Source: Alphaproteobacteria bacterium
GTDB taxonomy: Bacteria; Pseudomonadota; Alphaproteobacteria; Sphingomonadales; Rhodothalassiaceae
Assembly: GCA_003695555.1 (NCBI GenBank)
Contig: RFIU01000248.1
Coordinates: 1 to 6,407 of the forward strand
Direction of reading: 5' to 3'
Length of the DNA stretch: 6,407 nt
Shown here: positions 1-4,506 of the stretch, piece by piece
Numbering within the stretch: the stretch's first letter is position 1
Layout: each line of letters starts with the position of its first letter
Notes under the pieces: generated by a model
Databases searched by the model: none
Told to the model about the DNA's origin: nothing
What the model saw: the letters and a program-made list of their open reading frames with translations, nothing else
Position numbers and translations under genes: made by a program

Positions 1-512
1 CGATCGAGCGGATCGTCCCGGAAATTGACGGAGAGCCGCGCATAGGCGCGCGCCCAGTGACGCTCGAACGAAACGCGGCTGTCGAAATCGCCGCGCGCCC
101 CGCCGTTGAAATCGCGCACCAGCCGTGCCCGGTTGGTTCCCATCACTTGCGCGCTCGCCTTCGGCTGGCGGAAGTCGCGACGATGCGGCATCTTCGCGCG
201 CACCCGCGCGACCGCGGCGGCGACATGCGCCGGCAGCGGGCCTTCGACATCGGCGAGCGCGCGCGAAATCGTCGCCCAGGCAATCGGCCAGGTGGTCACC
301 GCGCTCGGGATCAGGCCGTACTCCTTCAAGGTGGTGATGTCGTTCTTCAGCCGGATGTCATTGACCGGCGCCCACGGTTCGGCATGCGCCGGACGCGGTC
401 GAGCGAGGCCCTCGGCGCCTGCCGCCAGAATCCCGCAAAGTCCCAGAAGAACGAGGGCCACCCTCCCCGATTGCCCGCTCCGGCCGACCCTGCTGTCTTT
501 CCCCGCCGCCAT
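1..512 (-). CDS. Wzi-family capsule/exopolysaccharide outer-membrane protein (N-terminal part, runs off left edge)
   Basis: The visible 170 residues are the N-terminus; the rest lies beyond position 1. A Sec-type signal peptide is clear: basic residues up to about 17, a hydrophobic core at about 18-37, and an A-H-A cleavage site at residues 42-44 before EPW. The mature start carries the pattern seen at the front of Wzi proteins (Cap_assemb_Wzi): a short N-D-x-x-L-x-x-D-I segment (residues 51-59), then YGLIP and TTWPIAWA near 65-80. Known Wzi proteins are outer-membrane beta-barrels with a periplasmic helical part that hold capsular or exopolysaccharide at the cell surface. The start ATG at 512 has an AAAAGG ribosome site 8 nt upstream; GTG at 521 is a less likely alternative. 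It is divergent from the exoY-like gene, fitting a shared polysaccharide locus. Family assignment is fairly firm; the exact polymer is unknown. Confidence 0.83.
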   Translation of the reverse strand, partial: MAAGKDSRVGRSGQSGRVALVLLGLCGILAAGAEGLARPRPAHAEPWAPVNDIRLKNDITTLKEYGLIPSAVTTWPIAWATISRALADVEGPLPAHVAAAVARVRAKMPHRRDFRQPKASAQVMGTNRARLVRDFNGGARGDFDSRVSFERHWARAYARLSVNFRDDPLD

Positions 513-609
513 CGCCGTCACCTTTTCGCGCTTTTTCTGATCCTGCTCCCCAGCCGGCGCAGTCGGCTCTTCCGGCCCTTCTGGCCACACAGGCGGGGGA
601 ACGCGTCTT

Positions 610-638
610 CTCTAGCCGAGGATTATTCCCACGGCAAG
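610..638 (-). promoter_or_regulatory. Candidate promoter for the wzi-like gene
   Basis: On the minus strand CTTGCC (638-633) is followed after 17 nt by CTAGAG (615-610). Against the alphaproteobacterial housekeeping pattern CTTGAC-N17-CTATAT this is 5/6 and 4/6. Transcription would start near 603 and give a leader of about 90 nt before the ATG at 512. It is a motif match only. Confidence 0.35.
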
Positions 639-787
639 CAGCCCCCGCACAAGGTAACAGGCGGAAGCTCGGGCCATGGCCTTTCGGGTCTTGCCTTTTT
701 CTTGCCGGCCGCCCGGCTTCGTCATGCCGCATGCAATCGCGGGATCGGCGTGAAGCGGGGATACGGGTCCTTTACCTTCAAGTGCGA

Positions 788-799
788 GGAATACATTCC
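788..799. repeat. Short dyad, GGAAT-AC-ATTCC
   Basis: A perfect 5-bp inverted repeat with a 2-bp centre lies in the AT-richest part of the divergent region, about 40 bp upstream of the candidate exoY -35 box. Its size and place suit a regulator half-site pair, but a 5-bp arm is short enough to arise by chance. Confidence 0.25.
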
Positions 800-824
800 G
801 TCAATGTTTAGTTATTGTCACAAA

Positions 825-875
825 CACCTGCCATTCGGTCTTGGATCGGCGCGGTTTTCCTGCTATTGGCAGGTG
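825..875. repeat. Interrupted inverted repeat bracketing the candidate exoY promoter
   Basis: CACCTGCCA (825-833) and its exact reverse complement TGGCAGGTG (867-875) are separated by 33 bp. The left arm ends 6 bp before the candidate -35 box; the right arm overlaps the last bases of the -10 box and the expected start site. The arm centres are 42 bp apart, close to four DNA helical turns. This would suit a repressor pair or a looped complex. The alternative is a chance repeat. Confidence 0.45.
840..868 (+). promoter_or_regulatory. Candidate promoter for the exoY-like/glycosyltransferase operon
   Basis: CTTGGA (840-845), 17 nt, CTATTG (863-868) resembles the alphaproteobacterial sigma-70 pattern CTTGAC-N17-CTATAT (4/6 and 4/6). 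Transcription would begin near 875, leaving an untranslated leader of roughly 200 nt before the ATG at 1074. That long leader contains the CGGAC repeats and the 12-bp palindrome. A promoter nearer the gene cannot be excluded. Confidence 0.35.
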
Positions 876-952
876 CGCGGCGGCCATGAACCGCGGCCAT
901 TTCGACGGCGGAGTTCGCAAGGGCCGGCACAGCGGCAGGCGTGGCGTCAGTG

Positions 953-1022
953 GGTCGGACACGCGTACAGGTCGGACATGACGGTTTCGACCGGACGGAA
1001 AAGGGTCATGCATTCTGTCCGG
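953..1022. repeat. CGGAC-core repeats upstream of the exoY-like gene
   Basis: GGTCGGACA occurs exactly at 953-961 and 970-978, a 17-bp period. A related CCGGAC lies at 991-996, and its exact inverse GTCCGG at 1017-1022, so the last two can pair around a 20-nt loop. They may be binding sites for a regulator, or leader-RNA structure if transcription starts near 875. No known regulator motif is recognised. Confidence 0.4.
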
Positions 1023-1033
1023 ATCCCGGGATC
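1022..1033. repeat. 12-bp perfect palindrome GATCCCGGGATC
   Basis: It is self-complementary across all 12 bases and lies 40 bp upstream of the exoY-like ATG, directly after the inverted GTCCGG element, with which it shares one base. It could be an operator or part of a leader hairpin. GC-rich palindromes of this length do also occur by chance. Confidence 0.35.
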
Positions 1034-1073
1034 GGAATGACCGCGCACACGAAAGGATGGGAGGAAACAGGGG

Positions 1074-1784
1074 ATGCCCCGGGATTTCCGGAGTTTTTCG
1101 GTCCCGATCTCGACACATGAGGCACTGGCGCGTGATGGCGGTCGTGCCCGGCGGCCGGCATTGCGTCTGCGGCCGCTCAAGCGCGCGATCAAGTTCGGCT
1201 GGGAATGGGCGGCCTGCGCGCTCGGGCTCGTTCTTCTCTCGCCGCTTTTTCTCGTTGCGTGGTTTCTGATCCGCCGCGACGGCGGGCCGATGCTCTTCGC
1301 CCATGAACGGGTCGGACGCTCCGGGCGGCCGTTTCGCTGCCTCAAGTTCCGCACCATGGTGGTCGATGCCGACCGGCGCCTGCGCGAGCTGCTGGAGAAC
1401 GATCCCGAGGCGGCTGCCGAATGGGCAGCCCATCAGAAGCTGAAGAACGATCCGCGCATTACCCGCCTCGGCCGCTTTCTGCGCCGGACCCGACTTGACG
1501 AGGTTCCCCAGTTCATCAATGTCCTGAAGGGCGAGATGGCCTTGATCGGGCCACGTCCGGTGACGGCCGAGGAGCTTGCCCGCTATGGTCGCCTGCAGCG
1601 CCTGTACAAGAGCGTGCGACCCGGTATTACCGGCCTCTGGCAGGTCAGCGGCGGCAACAGCATGAGCTATGACGAGCGGGTGGCGCTGGAAACCCGCTAC
1701 ATCCGCGACTGGAGCCTTCGGCTCGATTTCATCATCGTCTGCCGAACGATCCGCGAAGTACTCTTCCACCATACGGGAGTGTGA
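1074..1784 (+). CDS. exoY: ExoY/WbaP-type undecaprenyl-phosphate sugar-1-phosphate transferase
   Basis: This 236-residue protein is a bacterial sugar transferase (polyprenyl-phosphate phosphoglycosyl transferase, small membrane form). The family moves a sugar-1-phosphate, often galactose or glucose, from a UDP-sugar onto undecaprenyl phosphate at the inner membrane, the first step of repeat-unit assembly. A basic N-terminus leads to one hydrophobic segment at about 42-66, then the catalytic domain: KFRTM (91-95), RLGRFLRRTRLDEVPQ (131-146) with the catalytic Asp-Glu pair at 142-143, IGPRP (158-162) and RPGITGLWQV (182-191). Length is normal for ExoY; the extra N-terminal domains of full WbaP or CpsE are absent. 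GGAGG at 1060-1064 sits 9 nt before the ATG. The next gene begins 1 bp after the stop, so the two are almost surely cotranscribed. The family is certain; the sugar, and so the symbol, is by similarity only. Confidence 0.93.
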   Translation: MPRDFRSFSVPISTHEALARDGGRARRPALRLRPLKRAIKFGWEWAACALGLVLLSPLFLVAWFLIRRDGGPMLFAHERVGRSGRPFRCLKFRTMVVDADRRLRELLENDPEAAAEWAAHQKLKNDPRITRLGRFLRRTRLDEVPQFINVLKGEMALIGPRPVTAEELARYGRLQRLYKSVRPGITGLWQVSGGNSMSYDERVALETRYIRDWSLRLDFIIVCRTIREVLFHHTGV

Positions 1785-1785
1785 G

Positions 1786-3087
1786 GTGAACGCAGGGCGG
1801 CAGGATCGGCTCTTGCAAGCGGGCCGGCGCATTCTTATCCATGATTTTGCCGGCCACCCCTTTCAATTCGGCCTTTCGCGCGAGCTTGCCCGCCGCGGCC
1901 ACCGGGTGGACCATCTCTATTTCGCCGATGATCGGGGTCCGAAGGGACACACCGAACATCGCTCGGATGACCCGCGGGGGTTTTCCATCACCGGAATCTC
2001 GCTGGACTCCGAATATCGCAAGGACGACTTTCTGCGCCGCCGCCTTCAGGACGAAGCCTATGGCCGGCGGGTCGCCGCCGAGATCATCCGCCGCCTGCCT
2101 GAACTGGTCATCTCCGGCAATGCACCGCCCGATGCCCAGAAGATCATCCAGCGGGCCTGCCGGCGGCATGGCATTCCCTTCGTCTTCTGGCTGCAGGATT
2201 CCTTCGGTCTTGGCGTCCGGCGCGTGCTCGGCGGGCGTCTGCTCGGTATCGGTTCTCTGATCGCCGCCCATTATGAACGGCTCGAGAACCGCATGCTGCG
2301 CAAAAGCGATGCGGTCGTCCTGATCACCGAGGATTTCCGCACCGTGACGCAAGCCGCCGGTGTCGCCGACGAGCGGGTTCATGTCATTCCCAACTGGGCG
2401 GCGATCGAAGAAATCCCGGTGCGTGACAAGGACAATGCCTGGGCACGCGAACACGGCCTTTCGGATCGCTTCGTCTTTCTTTATTCGGGAACCCTGGGGC
2501 TCAAGCACGACCCCTCGCTCCTCATTCGTCTGGCGGAAGCGTTCCGGGACGATCCTCTCACCCGCGTCGTCGTTGCCAGCCAGGGGGTCGGTGCCGAATG
2601 GCTGGCCGGGGAGAAGACCGCCCGCGGCCTTGATAATCTGCTGCTGCTGCCCTTCCAGCCGATGGAACGCTTCGCCGACATGCTGGGCGCGGCCGATGTC
2701 CTTGTCGCCCTGATCGAGCCGGAGGCGGCGACCTTCTCGGTCCCTTCCAAGGTGCTGAGCTATCTGTGTGCGGCACGGCCTCTGCTGCTGGCGATACCTC
2801 CCGCCAATCTCGCCGCCCGCATTGTCGCCGAGGCCGGCGCCGGTCTGCTGGTCGAGCCGGGCGATGCCACTGCCCTGGTCGCCGCAGGGCGACGACTGCG
2901 CGATGAGGCGCAACTGCGAGCGGAGCTCGGCGAACGGGCCCGCGCCCATGCCGAGGCAAAGTTCGATATCGCCCGGGTTGCCGATCGCTTTACGACCGTC
3001 TTCCGCGCCGCCGGCCTTGCGATCGATCACGCACCGGCCGGGCAGATCCCGATGCGCGAAGCGGCCCGGCTGGCCGCCGGCGAATAG
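1786..3087 (+). CDS. GT4 family glycosyltransferase (WcaI/WbuB-like), exopolysaccharide synthesis
   Basis: The 433-residue protein has the two-domain GT-B shape of GT4 enzymes, which transfer a sugar from a nucleotide-sugar to the growing lipid-linked oligosaccharide on the cytoplasmic face. The N-domain starts with RILIHDF and a helix HPFQFGLSRELARRGH (24-39), typical of acceptor-side folds. The C-domain starts at FVFLYSGTLGLKHD (229-242) and holds LLLLPFQPMERFADML (285-300), the donor-site stretch EPEAATFSVPSKVLSYLCAARP (311-332), and GAGLLVEPGD (351-360). The second glutamate of the common E-x7-E motif is replaced by the PSK form usual in WcaI/WbuB relatives. GTG at 1786 is chosen as start because GGGAG (1775-1779) is 6 nt upstream and it follows the exoY-like stop by 1 bp. 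The frame stays open upstream inside exoY, but those starts have no such support. Donor and linkage are unknown. Confidence 0.88.
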   Translation: MNAGRQDRLLQAGRRILIHDFAGHPFQFGLSRELARRGHRVDHLYFADDRGPKGHTEHRSDDPRGFSITGISLDSEYRKDDFLRRRLQDEAYGRRVAAEIIRRLPELVISGNAPPDAQKIIQRACRRHGIPFVFWLQDSFGLGVRRVLGGRLLGIGSLIAAHYERLENRMLRKSDAVVLITEDFRTVTQAAGVADERVHVIPNWAAIEEIPVRDKDNAWAREHGLSDRFVFLYSGTLGLKHDPSLLIRLAEAFRDDPLTRVVVASQGVGAEWLAGEKTARGLDNLLLLPFQPMERFADMLGAADVLVALIEPEAATFSVPSKVLSYLCAARPLLLAIPPANLAARIVAEAGAGLLVEPGDATALVAAGRRLRDEAQLRAELGERARAHAEAKFDIARVADRFTTVFRAAGLAIDHAPAGQIPMREAARLAAGE

Positions 3088-3218
3088 CCCCGCTAAGGGA
3101 AGGGCTCTGGGCGGTCAGCGGTGGCCTGCAACATGGGCTGACGATCCCTTTCTCGATCGGGTGCAGATTTCTGGCAAGCCGGAAGCCGCACGGGGGCGAT
3201 GGAGAAAATCAAGGCATC

Positions 3219-3249
3219 CGTTCCAAGGCGACAGGCGTTCCAAGGCGAC
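3219..3249. repeat. Short tandem repeat, 17-bp period, about 1.8 copies
   Basis: CGTTCCAAGGCGAC is present exactly at 3219-3232 and 3236-3249, separated by AGG. A further CAAGGC core lies just upstream at 3210-3215. The 17-bp period is not a multiple of three, so coding constraint does not explain it. It may be a slippage duplication. Confidence 0.7.
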
Positions 3250-3297
3250 GGAGTTCGGATCAGCCCGGCCGAACGCTTCGTGCGGATCGATAACGTA

Positions 3298-3320
3298 GGT
3301 GAGAATGGCTGAGCCTCACC
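3298..3320. terminator. Hairpin in the convergent region, possible bidirectional transcription end
   Basis: GGTGAG (3298-3303) pairs perfectly with CTCACC (3315-3320) around an 11-nt loop. Neither strand has a following T-run, so if it ends transcription it is a weak or Rho-assisted site. Its position between the convergent glycosyltransferase operon and the tRNA is the main argument. Confidence 0.25.
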
Positions 3321-3350
3321 AGGCGCCGTTCGCCCCCCGTAACCAGGGCG

Positions 3351-3374
3351 GGCGGGCAACGCCCTTGGCCCGCC
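3351..3374. terminator. GC-rich hairpin downstream of tRNA-Thr
   Basis: GGCGGGC (3351-3357) and GCCCGCC (3368-3374) form a 7-bp all-G/C stem with a 10-nt loop, about 80-100 nt past the tRNA end on the minus strand. A second G/C stem lies alongside at 3384-3400. No T-run follows on either strand, so a terminator role is only suggested. Confidence 0.28.
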
Positions 3375-3431
3375 ATGCACTTGCCGGGGCATGTGCCCGG
3401 GACCGCCCGGAAGCCGGTTTTCGCCCGACAA

Positions 3432-3445
3432 GTCACTGGAGTGAC
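3432..3445 (-). terminator. Small stem 7 nt after the tRNA-Thr 3' end
   Basis: GTCACT and AGTGAC form a 5-6 bp dyad with only 2-4 loop bases, followed on the minus strand by TTGTCGG. It is placed where a tRNA transcript would end or be trimmed, but the stem is short and the T-tract is poor. Confidence 0.25.
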
Positions 3446-3451
3446 AGGAAA

Positions 3452-3527
3452 TGGTGCCGATGGAGGGACTCGAACCCCCGACCCACGCATTACGAATGCG
3501 TTGCTCTACCGACTGAGCTACATCGGC
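3452..3527 (-). tRNA. tRNA-Thr, anticodon CGU (reads ACG)
   Basis: The full 76-nt cloverleaf can be written. The 7-bp acceptor GCCGATG/CATCGGC has discriminator A and an encoded CCA. The D stem is GCTC/GAGC; the anticodon stem is ACGCA/TGCGT with loop TTCGTAA; the T arm is GGGGG-TTCGAGT-CCCTC with one G-U pair. The anticodon CGT is at window positions 3494-3492, giving threonine for ACG codons. There is no intron. It has its own candidate promoter upstream (3605-3633) and no neighbouring tRNA in the window. Frames read through it give the familiar false peptides ADVAQSVEQRIRN (minus) and RDSNPRPTHYECVALPTEL (plus), which should not be annotated. Confidence 0.98.
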
Positions 3528-3544
3528 CCATGATCGCTGTGGAT

Positions 3545-3591
3545 CCCTGCCTTCGGCGCCGAACCTCTTCGCTCGGCACGGTCCGGGCAGG
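3545..3591 (-). other. Structured 5' leader of the tRNA-Thr transcript
   Basis: Between the candidate promoter and the mature tRNA end, CCCTGCC (3545-3551) pairs perfectly with GGGCAGG (3585-3591). The enclosed part contains a perfect 12-bp palindrome TTCGGCGCCGAA (3552-3563) and a competing GCCGA/TCGGC stem (3558-3562 with 3573-3577). RNase P would remove this leader. The pairing is visible in the sequence; any function is inference. Confidence 0.4.
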
Positions 3592-3604
3592 AAAACCGGG
3601 CGGA

Positions 3605-3633
3605 ACATAGTCTCGCGGCATCGCCTTGGCAAG
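3605..3633 (-). promoter_or_regulatory. Candidate promoter of tRNA-Thr
   Basis: On the minus strand CTTGCC (3633-3628), 17 nt, CTATGT (3610-3605) matches CTTGAC-N17-CTATAT at 5/6 in each box. The bases after the -10 box (TCCGCCCGG) are G/C-rich, as in the discriminators of stringently controlled stable-RNA promoters. Transcription would begin near 3598, about 70 nt before the mature tRNA. This is the best promoter match in the window. Confidence 0.6.
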
Positions 3634-3852
3634 CCCCCGCGCCACTCTCAAAGCTCAGCGTATCAGGTGATGATGGCGGCTGGTCGGGAGCGGACCCGGC
3701 CGGCTCGTGCCTTTCCCGCCAGCGAGAGGAATGGCGGCCGCCGCCTGTCCGGGCCGACCGCCCGATCACCACCGAACAGTCGTCGGGATCGCTTGCACGC
3801 CGGTGAAACGGCGGCATGATCAAAGGGCAGGGTCGCAGGCCGCTCCGAGGGC

Positions 3853-3877
3853 TTATAAGGGGACCGCCGCCGTCCCC
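3853..3877 (-). terminator. Hairpin overlapping the stop of the TorD-like gene
   Basis: On the minus strand GGGGAC (3877-3872) and GTCCCC (3864-3859) form a perfect 6-bp stem with a 7-nt loop, followed by TTATAA, which contains the stop codon. It is the end of the molybdoenzyme operon. The short T-tract makes it a weak intrinsic terminator; it may instead protect the mRNA 3' end. Confidence 0.4.
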
Positions 3878-4506
3878 ACGTCCCCGGCGAGGCAGGCACG
3901 GATCTCGTCGATGGCCTCACGCACGGCTTCTCCGACCGCTGCGGCATAGCCATCGGGCTCGCTTTCCTGCAGAAGATCGCAATAAGCATAAGCCCACCCC
4001 TTGAGATGCATGGCGACAAATGTCCTGAGGTCGCCGACGATCTCAGGATGGGGTGATCCCGGCTCGGCCATGCCCCGCAGTGCCCAACCAATGAAAGCCA
4101 GCATGAAGCCGAGATGATCCCCGGGCAGGTGAGGGGCGCTGAGGATCGGATCGGCCTTCACCCGTGTGTGCTCGAATCCGTAACGCTCATAGACCTGCTC
4201 CACGGCGCAGCCGCCGCCAAAGCGGGCAGGCGGAAAATGCCAGTATTTTCCGACCTTTTCTCTCCGCCGAAAGACGTGCTCGAAAGGCGGGACATAAAGC
4301 CCGGACTGCGGAATGCAGAAACGATCGTAAAAGGACTGGCGGAGCGATTCGAGCGGCTGATCCGACATCATGCCGGCAGCGCGAAGCTGGGCCTGGACCT
4401 GCTCGTTCGGCGGGTTGAGCAACAGCGCCGCGGCTGCCAGCGCGTAACCGGCAGCCTGTCTGCGGCGTTCTTCGTGCTCTGCCTCTGCGGTCATGATCTC
4501 AGGCAT
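3853..4506 (-). CDS. TorD/DmsD-family molybdoenzyme maturation chaperone
   Basis: This 217-residue, mostly helical cytoplasmic protein has the family's two landmarks. The first is YDRFCIPQSGLYVPPFEHVF (60-79), the loop around the conserved Y-x-P. The second is LPGDHLGFMLAFIGWAL (127-143), the D-H-(I/L)-G helix. TorD, DmsD and NarJ-type proteins bind the twin-arginine leader or the apo-form of a molybdenum enzyme, help insert the cofactor and delay export. Length is typical. The ATG at 4506 overlaps the oxidoreductase stop by 8 bp, with GCGAGG 7 nt upstream; the ATG at 4494 is a possible alternative. The overlap makes translational coupling likely and points to the adjacent catalytic subunit as its client. 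No predicted signal or membrane segment is seen. The exact subfamily is not settled. Confidence 0.85.
   Translation of the reverse strand: MPEIMTAEAEHEERRRQAAGYALAAAALLLNPPNEQVQAQLRAAGMMSDQPLESLRQSFYDRFCIPQSGLYVPPFEHVFRRREKVGKYWHFPPARFGGGCAVEQVYERYGFEHTRVKADPILSAPHLPGDHLGFMLAFIGWALRGMAEPGSPHPEIVGDLRTFVAMHLKGWAYAYCDLLQESEPDGYAAAVGEAVREAIDEIRACLAGDVGTAAVPL

Larger units (their letters stand above)
513..1073. other. Divergent intergenic region between wzi-like and exoY-like genes
   Basis: This 561-bp stretch has no reading frame that looks coding: the frames crossing it are low-complexity R/P/G-rich and lack ribosome sites. It is locally AT-richer around 790-825. It holds a candidate minus-strand promoter (610-638), a candidate plus-strand promoter (840-868), an interrupted inverted repeat around that promoter (825-875), a small dyad (788-799), CGGAC-type repeats (953-1022) and a 12-bp palindrome (1022-1033). 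I read it as the control region of the polysaccharide locus. The assignment is inferred from layout and motif matches. Confidence 0.7.
3088..3451. other. Convergent intergenic region between the glycosyltransferase and tRNA-Thr
   Basis: No supported gene lies here. It contains a weak stem right after the glycosyltransferase stop (3086-3090 with 3102-3106), a 17-bp tandem repeat (3219-3249), and GC-rich hairpins at 3298-3320, 3351-3374 and 3384-3400 without T-runs. A short plus-strand frame at 3199-3312 (37 codons) has a purine-rich stretch before its ATG but no other sign of coding. The region must stop transcription from both sides, yet no classical intrinsic terminator is visible, which would suit Rho-dependent ends. 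Confidence 0.6.
3528..3852. other. Intergenic region between tRNA-Thr and the TorD-like gene
   Basis: It holds the tRNA leader (3545-3591) and promoter (3605-3633). From about 3640 to 3852 I see no feature beyond G/C-rich local dyads such as GGCGGCCGCC. A minus-strand frame starting at 3823 would run through the promoter into the tRNA, has no ribosome site, and is not accepted as a gene. Confidence 0.6.

Noticed and set aside
57..1040. Plus-strand frame of 327 codons across the wzi-like gene and the divergent region
   Set aside because: The first half is antisense to the Wzi-like coding sequence, the second half has no domain, no ribosome site precedes it, and it would cover both promoters.
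1732..3030. Minus-strand frame of 432 codons opposite the glycosyltransferase
   Set aside because: It is an antisense shadow of a well-supported gene, and its product is rich in G, D and Q without known motifs.
3452..3527. tRNA-Thr as an integration site of a mobile element
   Set aside because: I found no second copy of the tRNA 3' end, no integrase and no phage-like gene in the window.
3299..3610. Plus-strand open frame with RDSNPRPTHYECVALPTEL
   Set aside because: This is the translation of the antisense strand of the tRNA, a common database artefact.
3093..3632. Minus-strand open frame of 179 codons covering the tRNA
   Set aside because: It contains ADVAQSVEQRIRN, the well-known false peptide from reading through a tRNA-Thr-type gene, and it also starts inside the tRNA promoter region.
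3518..3823. Minus-strand frame of 101 codons downstream of the TorD-like gene
   Set aside because: It has no ribosome site, a low-complexity R/S/P-rich product, and runs through the tRNA promoter and leader into the tRNA.
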